From: Cytophagaceae bacterium
Lineage (GTDB): Bacteria > Bacteroidota > Bacteroidia > Cytophagales > Flexibacteraceae
DNA: 13,152 nucleotides
Reading direction: 5' to 3'
Assembly: GCA_947464365.1 (NCBI GenBank)
Contig: CANHWS010000073.1
Coordinates: 1 to 13,152, forward strand
Part shown: positions 6,619-13,152 of the stretch, one piece after another
Layout of the letters: each line of letters starts with the position of its first letter
How positions within the stretch are numbered: the stretch's first letter is position 1
Program-made: the position numbers and the translations under genes
Notes under the pieces: model-generated
What the model was told of the DNA's origin: nothing
The model's database searches: none
Seen by the model: the letters and a program-made list of their open reading frames with translations, nothing else

Positions 6619-7221
6619 TTACGAAGCCAGCCTAAAAGGATCAACCTGAGGGAGCGCAGCCAGCATGCCAACCGTGTCGTGGCCATACTTTTGCCACAAA
6701 AAATCTTTATGCCGATCGAGCGCCAACAGGTCCGGCGCATACTCCGCATCTTCCGGAGCCTGATCGTCTGCCAGACCCCACTCGGCAGCCTGCACCCTAA
6801 GCGAAACCAAATCAAACTCCAGCTGCCACTCCATCACCTCGGGGGCAGTTTCTGTAGCAAGTCGCCAAACGGGTTTGATGGCAGCCACCAGCAAAGTGTC
6901 CAGCTGGGTACTATGGTCGAGTGTGCCCGTAAATACAGGCGCTTCGAGCACAGTCATACCGACAACAGGCCTAAACCTGAAAGAATGAACGGCTAGGCCC
7001 TCTTGCCTAGCCACAAAGCTGAGCTGTTGCAGGCAGCTGACAGCCATGGCCCAGTTCACAGCCCAAGGTTTGCCAAACCTACCCATCACACAGTTGGGTT
7101 CGATCTGGATGTGCTGCAGAAAGGCTGGCGCGTGGCCAGCGGCGGTTGTTTGTAGGTCCAGGGCTAGCTGATGACTTTGCGTCTTCGGACCTGAGGTCAG
7201 GAGGTGAGATGGGTTTTTCAT
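6619..7221 (-). CDS. hypothetical protein, unassigned
   Basis: I do not recognise this 200-residue protein. It starts at an ATG (7221-7219), has no signal peptide or membrane segment, and is soluble and rich in Trp, Ala and Leu. Visible features are IQIEPNCVMGRFGKPWAVNW (residues 38-57), a helix AMAVSCLQQLSFVARQEG, a beta-rich centre (HSFRFRPVVGMTVLE) and an acidic patch near 150-165 (ADDQAPEDAEYAP). The coding frame is supported by its length, consistent codon use and an even spread of conserved-looking residues. Downstream, the LON-domain gene follows on the same strand after 121 bases; upstream, scpB is divergent with 189 bases between starts. Neither neighbour identifies a function. Confidence 0.7.
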   Translation of the reverse strand: MKNPSHLLTSGPKTQSHQLALDLQTTAAGHAPAFLQHIQIEPNCVMGRFGKPWAVNWAMAVSCLQQLSFVARQEGLAVHSFRFRPVVGMTVLEAPVFTGTLDHSTQLDTLLVAAIKPVWRLATETAPEVMEWQLEFDLVSLRVQAAEWGLADDQAPEDAEYAPDLLALDRHKDFLWQKYGHDTVGMLAALPQVDPFRLAS

Positions 7222-7363
7222 GATGTTCGACTAGTTAATCGTCAATAGTTGGATTAGTTTCTAACCACAAAGCAATGCTACATTATACGGCACCAATCCG
7301 GAAGGACCAAACCGCAAGACAACATTTTTAGGTGGTCTCACTGAGTCTTTATATCCTTGGGCG

Positions 7364-7371
7364 TAAGTTTG
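7364..7371 (+). promoter_or_regulatory. possible -7 element for scpB
   Basis: TAAGTTTG matches the Bacteroidota -7 consensus TAnnTTTG and lies 39 bases before the scpB ATG. No good TTG stands at the expected distance upstream (only TTT near 7348-7350), so the assignment is weak. Confidence 0.3.
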
Positions 7372-7410
7372 TAACCCAACTGGGCCAGAAAAATTACCAA
7401 TACAACAATC

Positions 7411-7974
7411 ATGGACTTTTTACACAATCATCTAGAAGCGCTTATCTTCTGTGCAGAGGAGCCCGTTACGGCTCTGGATCTTGGCCGATGCTTAAGCGAA
7501 ATGTTTGATGCCGAGCTTGCCCAAGAGGATGTCCTGAACGCCTTAGAGGAGCTTAAGGCCAAGTATGAGTCCGACGATTTTGTATTCAGGATCGTGGCCA
7601 TCAATGGCGGATATCAGTTCTTGACCAAGGCTGCTTACCAGCCCAGTATATCCATCTTGCTTAAACACAAAAGCAAAAAACGCCTGAGCACTTCCGCCCT
7701 CGAGACCCTCAGCATTATCGCATACAAGCAGCCGATCACTAAGTCCCAGATCGAGGCCATTCGCGGCGTCAATAGCGACTATGCCATCCAACGATTGCTT
7801 GAGCGTGAGTTGATTGCAATCCGTGGCAAAAGCGACGGACCTGGCAGGCCGATGTTGTATGGCAGCGGCAAAAAATTTATGGACTACTTCGGCATCAAGG
7901 ACATGACCGAGCTGCCCCAACCAAAGGACTTTATTGCTGAGGATGCGGAGCTCGGGCCAAAAGAAGAAGCTTAG
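7411..7974 (+). CDS. scpB: segregation and condensation protein B, ScpB
   Basis: ScpB is a kleisin-associated winged-helix protein that works with ScpA and SMC in chromosome compaction and segregation. The 187-residue protein has two winged-helix domains. The first covers about 1-80 (LEALIFCAEEPVT at 8-20 and the GGYQFLT turn at 66-72). The second covers about 90-165, with the family signature STSALETLSIIAYKQPITKS (93-112), then IRGVNSDYAI, and GRPMLYG (145-151). The acidic tail (EDAELGPKEEA) is typical. The start is ATG at 7411. scpA is not adjacent; in many Bacteroidota scpB stands alone. It is divergent from the unassigned gene at 6619-7221. Confidence 0.95.
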   Translation: MDFLHNHLEALIFCAEEPVTALDLGRCLSEMFDAELAQEDVLNALEELKAKYESDDFVFRIVAINGGYQFLTKAAYQPSISILLKHKSKKRLSTSALETLSIIAYKQPITKSQIEAIRGVNSDYAIQRLLERELIAIRGKSDGPGRPMLYGSGKKFMDYFGIKDMTELPQPKDFIAEDAELGPKEEA

Positions 7975-8375
7975 TCACTTCTGACTTTCTGGCACTGGTT
8001 CTATTTGAAATCGAAATGGCAACCAAAGGACCAGAAGTATCGCTTTCTACCACTTACCAAGGATAGCACTTGGCCACAAGTTGATGGGCTTAACATAAGC
8101 CCCTTCGCAGCAAGCTGCCCCCATTAGGGATGGTAGTCAGCGCAATAGTGATTATGATACCCTATCTCCTAATTTCTAGCCAAATAAGGCCCTGATAAAT
8201 CAAGCGTATGGTACTAGCTCAAACAATCGTGGTCATTTATGTTTTTTTAGGTCATCTGCAGCCATTTGCCACTTTAAGCGATCTAAAACGACTCTGAGAA
8301 GCCCATTAATGACCTTCTAGAGCCAATAATTGACGAACTTACCTAGCAAGTTCAATTCGGCAAACGCCTAAAAGC
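7975..8375. other. non-coding spacer after scpB
   Basis: No reading frame with protein-like composition was found. The only marked structure is a perfect 7-bp hairpin with a three-base loop (8086-8092 with 8096-8102), not followed by a T-run on either strand, so a terminator is not convincing. The rest is unremarkable AT-leaning sequence between scpB and the small RNA candidate. Confidence 0.6.
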
Positions 8376-8410
8376 AAAAAAGCAAGCCATCCTCAAAAAA
8401 GATAGCCTGC
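8376..8410 (-). terminator. Rho-independent terminator of the small RNA candidate
   Basis: The minus strand reads GCAGGCTATC (8410-8401), a 9-base loop, GATGGCTTGC (8391-8382) and then six T (8381-8376). The 10-bp stem includes two G-U pairs. The plus-strand version has no T-run, so it acts on the minus strand. Confidence 0.75.
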
Positions 8411-8494
8411 CGATTTCTAAAACCCAATCTATTGGTCTTGCAGCTAGGCAACACTGTTGTGCTGCTTTTGCCAATGTCTTTTGACAGATGTCAT
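8376..8494 (-). ncRNA. candidate stand-alone small structured RNA (about 120 nt)
   Basis: A strong promoter (8499-8527) and a terminator (8376-8410) on the minus strand bracket about 120 bases without an open frame. Between them the sequence can fold into a stacked hairpin. ATTGG (8475-8471) pairs with CCAAT (8435-8431). A small internal loop follows (CAAAA opposite AAGA). GCAGC (8465-8461) then pairs with GCTGC (8444-8440), and CAAC/GTTG can pair at the tip. A terminator stem follows on the 3' side. The nearest gene downstream on this strand is more than 1 kb away, so this is not a leader. The rod-with-bubble shape raises the possibility of a 6S-type RNA (Bacteroidota have a divergent form, 6S-Flavo), but I cannot confirm family membership; it could be another small RNA. 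Confidence 0.5.
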
Positions 8495-8574
8495 GCTACA
8501 AAGGTAAACGAAAAACGCAAAAGGCAAGTCAGATTCATCGAAAAAAACATGCCTATTTCTTAAACCCAATCTAT
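8412..8574. repeat. short direct repeat (21 nt, two copies)
   Basis: Positions 8412-8432 and 8554-8574 match at 19 of 21 bases (core AAACCCAATCTAT). The first copy is inside the small RNA candidate just before its terminator stem. The second is upstream of its promoter and, on the minus strand, leads through GGCAT into a run of seven T (8547-8541). Confidence 0.6.
8499..8527 (-). promoter_or_regulatory. Bacteroidota-type promoter of the small RNA candidate
   Basis: The minus strand has TTG (8527-8525), an 18-base spacer and TACCTTTG (8506-8499), a full match to the TTG / TAnnTTTG pattern recognised by the Bacteroidota primary sigma factor. Transcription should start near 8493-8495 and run towards the terminator at 8376-8410. 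Confidence 0.65.
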
Positions 8575-8611
8575 CCTTACTCCACTAATCGAGCGCCTGC
8601 GCTTGGGCATC
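8541..8611 (-). terminator. weak candidate terminator after the T9SS-sorted gene
   Basis: On the minus strand ATGCCCA (8610-8604) can pair with TAGGCAT (8555-8549) and is followed by seven T (8547-8541). The loop is about 48 bases long and contains the inverted repeat AGCGC/GCGCT, so this is a poor classic terminator. Its place 65-135 bases after the stop of the gene at 8676-10139 fits. Confidence 0.25.
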
Positions 8612-8675
8612 TCAGTATCTTTATTAGGGTAGCCTTCGTTTTGTTGAACAAAATGCACCCCATTTGATTTTTTGT

Positions 8676-10139
8676 TTAGTTTTTGATAATCTTAACGGCC
8701 CTAGAACCAGGTACCATCACATAATAAGCACCAGTTGGCAAGTGGCTAAGGTCGGCCCGGTAGTTTTTACTGCCTAGGTCGTCAAAGTGTACTGCCTGAG
8801 CGACTCCGCTAGAACTGTACAACATCAGGCTACCAGCAAGTTGTTCCCCCTCGATCGTCAGGTTAATCACATCCTGCGCTGGGTTCGGATAGGCAGTAAC
8901 TGACACATTACCAGAGGTTAAGGCTGCACTTGGGGTCACCACAATCTTTGGGCTATATGTTTTGCTACCGTCAAAGTCAACCTCAACAATCTGGTAGTAA
9001 CCTTCGGCACTGATCCTTTCGGCATGGATAAAGCTATAAACCTGCAATGTGGTCGAGTTGCCAACGGCAGGGACCGTACCTACAAGGCTAAACGACTTGC
9101 CATCCTTACTGAACATAACATTGAACTGGGCAGCATTTTTTTCCATGGCCGTTTTCCAAGTCAGGTTTACGCCTTCTTTGGCATTCTTACCGCTGAAATG
9201 AGCAAACTCTACCGGCAAAACGACATTTTCGATCTTAGTGGAATTAATACTGCTATTGTTGGCATCCGTCTGATCGGTCATAAAGGGAAAACCAGCAGTA
9301 GTTGCACCGAAGTTGTAGTTACCAGCTGTTACGGCTTTCGCAGATACGGTCACTGTACCAGAGACACCGTTATTGATGTTGCTAAAGGTAATGACTTGGT
9401 TGAGGGCATCATACGAGCCAGAAACGTTATTAAAAGCGACATTTTCCACGGTCATTCCAGAGGGCACGTTTAGGGCCATCTTGGCTGACTCGGCAACATC
9501 TGGGCCCGCACTAACCACATTGATGGTCATGGTGGCTGTCTGACCGACTGTATAGGTGGCTTTGTCCAATGAGGTGGTAATGCCAAGGTCAGCTAGTTTG
9601 GTGCTGCTGCTGGTCACTGAGGCAGCATTGATATTGCTTGTGATGTTGTCTAGTAACGCAATGGTACTACCTCCGGTGCCCGAGAAGGCAAACCTGATTT
9701 TGTACCAACCAATTCGGCTAGCTCCAAGGCTCAAGGTGGTGTTCCTTACGTTGGCGTTGGTATAGGCAATTGTACCACCTGTCAAAGTCGAAACTGCACT
9801 ATTGATATCAACTAGTGTAACATTCAGGACTGGGCTTGAAGACATCCCATTGACCTTGTGGTCGAACGATATGGTGTTGTTGCCTGTCAGTTTGACCCAG
9901 CCAGTCTGGAAAATGGCAGGGCTAGCAGGGTTTGAGAGCGGACCAACACGAACGGTCTTGCCTGTGATGCCACCTGTAGAAACAATAACCGCTTGCTGGT
10001 ATAGATATCCGAACTTGAAAGACTCGTCCCGGTTGGCATAGGCCGTGAAGTTCTCGGTATAAGTCGCAGCGCCAAAGGCAAGCGACCCGAGCAATGAGAA
10101 GAGGACTGTAAAGAAAGTGCGAAGTGTGAAGGTATTCAT
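8676..10139 (-). CDS. secreted protein with DUF11-type domain and T9SS type A sorting domain
   Basis: A 487-residue protein predicted to cross the inner membrane by Sec and the outer membrane by the type IX system. Residues 1-24 are a signal peptide (FFTVLFSLLGSLAFGA). The N-terminal 30-170 region is beta-rich and not recognised. Residues about 183-300 resemble a DUF11/CARDB-like beta-sandwich (LADLGITTSLDKATYTVGQT, then NVVSAGPDVAESA). Residues 308-402 form the module common before sorting domains (LPVEFAHFSGKN, LTWKTAMEKNAAQFNV, YYQIVEVDFDGSKTYS). The C-terminal sorting domain covers about 415-487, with the hallmark AYPNPAQD (416-423), LPTGAYYV (467-474) and the final VKIIKN. No catalytic residues are evident; it is probably a surface or released structural or adhesive protein. 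The ATG at 10139 directly precedes the signal peptide. It is monocistronic, with a long AT-rich upstream spacer. Confidence 0.9.
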   Translation of the reverse strand: MNTFTLRTFFTVLFSLLGSLAFGAATYTENFTAYANRDESFKFGYLYQQAVIVSTGGITGKTVRVGPLSNPASPAIFQTGWVKLTGNNTISFDHKVNGMSSSPVLNVTLVDINSAVSTLTGGTIAYTNANVRNTTLSLGASRIGWYKIRFAFSGTGGSTIALLDNITSNINAASVTSSSTKLADLGITTSLDKATYTVGQTATMTINVVSAGPDVAESAKMALNVPSGMTVENVAFNNVSGSYDALNQVITFSNINNGVSGTVTVSAKAVTAGNYNFGATTAGFPFMTDQTDANNSSINSTKIENVVLPVEFAHFSGKNAKEGVNLTWKTAMEKNAAQFNVMFSKDGKSFSLVGTVPAVGNSTTLQVYSFIHAERISAEGYYQIVEVDFDGSKTYSPKIVVTPSAALTSGNVSVTAYPNPAQDVINLTIEGEQLAGSLMLYSSSGVAQAVHFDDLGSKNYRADLSHLPTGAYYVMVPGSRAVKIIKN

Positions 10140-10718
10140 GTACTAGTACTAAGATTTGTGGGAAATACTTACATCAAGGTTTCGAGGGGTCTCTCCTTAA
10201 TGTGGTGTCCTTTTGCCTGGGGTTATTGCGGCCGTTTGACGTCACAAAGATGGGGCAAAGATTTTATTTGGCAATTTTTTTTGCTAAAATCTTACACAAG
10301 CAAGTTTTTTGGCATTCAGAAAGTAAGTCAAATAGGGGCTTTTGCCAAATTTTATACATCTAAATCACTATTATGCAGACATAACACCTCATATAACGAC
10401 ATTTAATGCCTCGAAAATTTCTTTACACCTATCAATAGAGCATTTATTGGCAGGAATTAACGCTTGAGGAGGCAAAACACCCAAAAAAACTCAATCAACT
10501 TTATATCAGCCACTTAGGTAAAAAACAGAGCACAATTGCTTAGATCAGACCACATTTTCTTCACTTATAGCGTGTGGCTATCGACCCATAAACCAAGACT
10601 ATTAACCACATACATTTGCTTTTTTTGACTAAACCTTACATCAAACTAACATCCGAGATTAGATAGAAGTAGCTCTTCGTTTCCAGAATCTGGCTTACAC
10701 CTTCGCCCATCAAGACAT
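10140..10718. other. AT-rich non-coding spacer upstream of the T9SS-sorted gene
   Basis: No convincing gene is present; the short frames lack protein-like composition. The region should hold the promoter of the gene at 8676-10139, but no full CAAAnnTA (minus-strand TAnnTTTG) was found. Nearest are two CAAAGAT motifs at about 10243-10261. An AT-rich hairpin can form at 10260-10291 (GATTTTA with TAAAATC, inner GCAA with TTGC). A GAGGAGG at about 10467 is not followed by a start codon. Confidence 0.55.
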
Positions 10719-10747
10719 AAAAAATCCTGACCATTACTGGTCAGGAT
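10719..10747 (-). terminator. Rho-independent terminator of the enoyl-CoA hydratase gene
   Basis: The minus strand shows a perfect 10-bp stem ATCCTGACCA / TGGTCAGGAT (10747-10738 with 10733-10724) around a four-base loop. It is followed by a T-run (10724-10719). It starts 33 bases after the stop of the gene at 10780-11580. Confidence 0.9.
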
Positions 10748-10779
10748 CTTACATTGTCAGTTTTCGGATCTTTTGGGGC

Positions 10780-11580
10780 CTATTTTCCTTTAAAAACTGG
10801 TTTGCGCTTCTCAAGGAAGGAGGCAACACCTTCTGCATAGTCCTCACTCCGGCCCGCAATCTCCTGGCAATACGCCTCATAATCCAGCTGCTGATCGAGG
10901 TCATTGGTGGCTGCCTTATTTAGCATCCGCTTGATGAGCCCTATTGCCATCGTTGGCGCCTGTGCATATTGGCTAGCCATAGCTAGAGTGGTTTCCTCCA
11001 GTTTGTCTACTGGTACACAGCGGTTGATTAGCCCCATTGTCAAAGCCTCAGCTGCTGATACCTTCGACCCTAAAGTACAAAGCTCAAACGCACGCGCCTG
11101 ACCGATGATCCTAGGCAAGAAGTAAGAGCTACCACTGTCGGGCACCAGGCCAATGTTGATAAAGATCTCGATAAAGGTGGCATGGTCTGCTGCAATGATC
11201 ATATCGCATGCCAAGGCTAAACTAGCTCCAGCCCCAGCAGCCACCCCATTGATTTGCCCGATGATGGGCTTAGGCATCGAGCGCATGGCCCGGATGATGG
11301 GGTTGTACCGAGTGTGCAAGCTATCAGCCAAAGAGCGTTTGGCCCCCGAAGCAGTATTCTCGCGCACCTCCTTCAGATCCTGACCACTGCAAAAGGCTTT
11401 GCCTGCCCCAGTAAGGACAACGACCCGAACAGCTGGATCCTTGGCAGCTTGTTTTAAGGCATCAATCAGCTCCAGGCTGATCTGTTGGTTAATGGCATTG
11501 TAGGACTCTGGTCGGTTGAGTGTGATCGTCAGCAAACCAGTGATCTCTGGGTGCAGGACGTAGGTTAGTTGTTGGTACAT
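10780..11580 (-). CDS. enoyl-CoA hydratase/isomerase family protein, PaaG-like
   Basis: A 266-residue cytoplasmic crotonase-fold enzyme acting on a CoA thioester, complete and of normal length. Visible features are LNRPESYNAIN (21-31), the oxyanion-hole segment GKAFCSGQDLKEV (60-72), the second oxyanion strand NGVAAGAGASLALACD (111-126) and NIGLVPDSGSSYFLPR (142-157). The Glu of classical hydratases in the GAG region is absent, while D148 in the PDSG motif fits PaaG-type isomerases, which use one Asp. PaaG makes oxepin-CoA in phenylacetate degradation and can shift double bonds in other enoyl-CoAs. No other paa genes are nearby, so the substrate is open; fatty acid or side-chain isomerisation is equally possible. 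The C-terminal EGVASFLEKRKPVFKGK is typical of the group. The start is ATG at 11580. It is a single-gene unit ending in a strong terminator. Confidence 0.9.
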   Translation of the reverse strand: MYQQLTYVLHPEITGLLTITLNRPESYNAINQQISLELIDALKQAAKDPAVRVVVLTGAGKAFCSGQDLKEVRENTASGAKRSLADSLHTRYNPIIRAMRSMPKPIIGQINGVAAGAGASLALACDMIIAADHATFIEIFINIGLVPDSGSSYFLPRIIGQARAFELCTLGSKVSAAEALTMGLINRCVPVDKLEETTLAMASQYAQAPTMAIGLIKRMLNKAATNDLDQQLDYEAYCQEIAGRSEDYAEGVASFLEKRKPVFKGK

Positions 11581-11845
11581 ATATATAGGCAGGGGTCTTG
11601 GTGGATTGAATGGACTGTAAAGGAGGCCAATAGGACAACCATGCGCAAGATAAGGTCAAATCATCGGTCTAGGAGCCTAGTTACAGGCCAAATACTATCC
11701 TCAGCTAATAGCCACACAAGCAGCCCAACTAACTGCACCAAGACCTAAGGTGATGTGTTTAAGCTGATCAATGTTAATCCCACGCAAGCCAATTAAGCCC
11801 ACTAACGATGCAAACAATCGCCCCCACGGCCTTGTTACCCAAATC

Positions 11846-13152
11846 ATGACCACTACGTCCCCTCATCCTGCCACAGCTACCCTACCTAAGGCCCAAGTTG
11901 TAATTGTCTGGCTCCGCCGGGACCTCCGGTTAACCGACCAAGCAGCGCTGTATTATGCCCAACGATATGCAAAGCAGCATAGCCTAAAAGTACAGTTGGT
12001 CTTTGTGTTTGATAGGGCAATCCTTGACCTGCTGGATGACAAAACCGATGCACGGGTGACCTTCATCCATAATGCCTTAACAGCCATCCAGACTCAACTG
12101 TTGGGCCAAGGAGCAACGCTAGATGTATTTTACGGATCTGTGGAAGATGCCCAAAACCACTGGCACCAACAGTATGATGTTAGGGCAGTATTCGTCAACC
12201 GGGACTATGAGCCCCATGCTTTACAACGGGACGCCACACAAGAGGCCTACTGGACTTGCCATAACGCAGCATGGTTCAGTTACAAGGACCAAACCCTGCT
12301 CGAGCAAAACGAGGTATTGAGTAACACTGGCACTCCCTACACCGTCTTCACTCCATACAGCCGCAAATGGCGCGATAAGTTGACGCCATACATGCTCAAG
12401 CCCTACCCAACAGAAAAGTACTTTGGGCTACTGCATCAACAAGCCCCATTGCCGCTCCCAACCCTAGCGTCAATGGGTTTTGCCTGCACTACAATCGAAC
12501 TACCACCTCCAACAGTGGAAACTGAGTTATTGCAGTCCTACGCAGACAAACGCAATTTCCCCTCCTTGCCAGCTACCTCACGGCTGGGAGTTCACCTCCG
12601 CTTTGGCACCATCAGCATCCGCCAATTAGCTAAGTTGGCTCAAGCCAATAGTGATACGTTCCTTAACGAACTCGCCTGGCGCGATTTCTATTTCAACATC
12701 CTGCACCACTTCCCAAGGGTGGGTGCAGGCAAGGCCTTTAAAGCCGACTATGACCTGATCAAATGGCGCAATAACGAGGCGGAATTTAGGGCCTGGACCG
12801 AAGGCCAAACGGGCTATCCCATCGTCGATGCTGGCATGCGCGAGCTCAACACTACCGGCTATATGCACAATCGCGTCCGGATGATCGTCGCCAGTTTCCT
12901 TTGCAAACATCTGCTGATCGACTGGCGCTGGGGTGAGGCCTACTTTGCCAAAAAACTACTAGACTTTGACCTAGCAGCCAACAATGGTGGCTGGCAATGG
13001 GCAGCTGGCAGTGGCTGTGATGCTGCTCCATACTTTCGGGTCTTCAACCCCACGCTCCAGACTGAAAAGTTTGACAAAGACCTACGCTACATCCGCCGCT
13101 GGGTACCCGAGTTTCAGGATCCATTCCGCTATCCACGCCCTATCGTTGTCCA
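11846..13152 (+). CDS. phrB: class I CPD photolyase (C-terminus beyond window)
   Basis: Deoxyribodipyrimidine photolyase, which uses FADH- and blue/near-UV light to split cyclobutane pyrimidine dimers in DNA. The frame is open to the window end: 435 complete codons, with roughly 35-40 residues missing compared with the 472-residue E. coli enzyme. The antenna domain starts VVIVWLRRDLRLTD (18-31). The FAD domain has SRLGVHLRFGTIS, ELAWRDFYFN, GQTGYPIVDAGMREL, MHNRVRMIVASFL and AANNGGWQWAAGSG. All key residues align one position later than in E. coli: W278 and W385 at the dimer site, the electron-transfer chain W307, W360, W383, and N379 at the flavin. This is a canonical, presumably active enzyme. 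The ATG at 11846 gives a 16-residue leader before the conserved strand. The antenna cofactor cannot be decided by eye. Confidence 0.95.
   Translation, partial: MTTTSPHPATATLPKAQVVIVWLRRDLRLTDQAALYYAQRYAKQHSLKVQLVFVFDRAILDLLDDKTDARVTFIHNALTAIQTQLLGQGATLDVFYGSVEDAQNHWHQQYDVRAVFVNRDYEPHALQRDATQEAYWTCHNAAWFSYKDQTLLEQNEVLSNTGTPYTVFTPYSRKWRDKLTPYMLKPYPTEKYFGLLHQQAPLPLPTLASMGFACTTIELPPPTVETELLQSYADKRNFPSLPATSRLGVHLRFGTISIRQLAKLAQANSDTFLNELAWRDFYFNILHHFPRVGAGKAFKADYDLIKWRNNEAEFRAWTEGQTGYPIVDAGMRELNTTGYMHNRVRMIVASFLCKHLLIDWRWGEAYFAKKLLDFDLAANNGGWQWAAGSGCDAAPYFRVFNPTLQTEKFDKDLRYIRRWVPEFQDPFRYPRPIVV

Noticed and set aside
8086..8102. Perfect 7-bp hairpin after scpB considered as a terminator
   Set aside because: There is no T-run on either strand, and it lies more than 110 bases after the scpB stop.
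9024..9473. 149-codon plus-strand frame opposite the T9SS-sorted gene
   Set aside because: It is a shadow of the minus-strand coding region, whose protein has clear domains over the same bases.
10260..10291. AT-rich hairpin in the spacer upstream of the T9SS-sorted gene
   Set aside because: The 7+4 bp stem is nearly all A-T with an asymmetric bulge, which is expected by chance in AT-rich sequence. It is not called as a regulator.
11641..11748. 35-codon plus-strand ORF with an upstream AGGAGG
   Set aside because: The AGGAGG is 14 bases before the ATG, which is too far. Bacteroidota make little use of such sites, and the peptide is low in hydrophobic residues with no recognisable feature.

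Overview
The window reads as a piece of a chromosome from a Bacteroidota bacterium, probably near the Cytophagales or Chitinophagales. The evidence is a secreted protein with a type IX secretion (T9SS) C-terminal sorting domain, an outer-membrane-type protein with a helix-hairpin-helix (HhH) domain, promoter elements of the Bacteroidota type (TTG ... TAnnTTTG), and weak or absent Shine-Dalgarno sites. GC is close to half in genes and clearly lower in the longer spacers. No insertion sequence, integrase, tRNA, rRNA or CRISPR array was seen.

Layout. A divergent cryptochrome/photolyase-family gene (160-1659, +) is followed by a minus-strand block. In transcription order that block is a 727-residue HhH/beta-barrel protein (5665-3482), a small secreted DUF4177-like protein (3359-2967) and a terminator (2938-2908). 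Two more DUF4177-like paralogues follow (2730-2365 and 2120-1731). In-frame relics of the 3' end of a second HhH/barrel gene lie between and after them. Next come a LON-domain protein (6497-5808, -) and an unassigned protein (7221-6619, -). scpB (7411-7974, +) is divergent from the latter. A 700-bp spacer holds a likely stand-alone small RNA on the minus strand. A T9SS-sorted secreted protein (10139-8676, -) follows, then a 640-bp AT-rich spacer, a PaaG-like enoyl-CoA hydratase/isomerase (11580-10780, -) with its own terminator, and a classical class I CPD photolyase (11846 to the window edge, +, C-terminus cut off).

How the genes relate. Most of the window is ordinary housekeeping and accessory content without one common pathway. 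Two photolyase-family genes of very different type sit about 10 kb apart, both on the plus strand: a canonical CPD photolyase with every expected tryptophan, and a relative that lacks the usual FAD-proximal Asn and Trp. This suggests a light-exposed organism with both DNA repair and perhaps a second light-related function.

The most informative evolutionary signal is the tandem DUF4177-like array. Relics between the copies share an ending different from that of the intact barrel gene, and one relic differs from the intact gene mostly at synonymous positions. A second functional barrel gene therefore probably once existed here and was lost. The most likely undescribed functional element is the small RNA candidate at 8376-8494.
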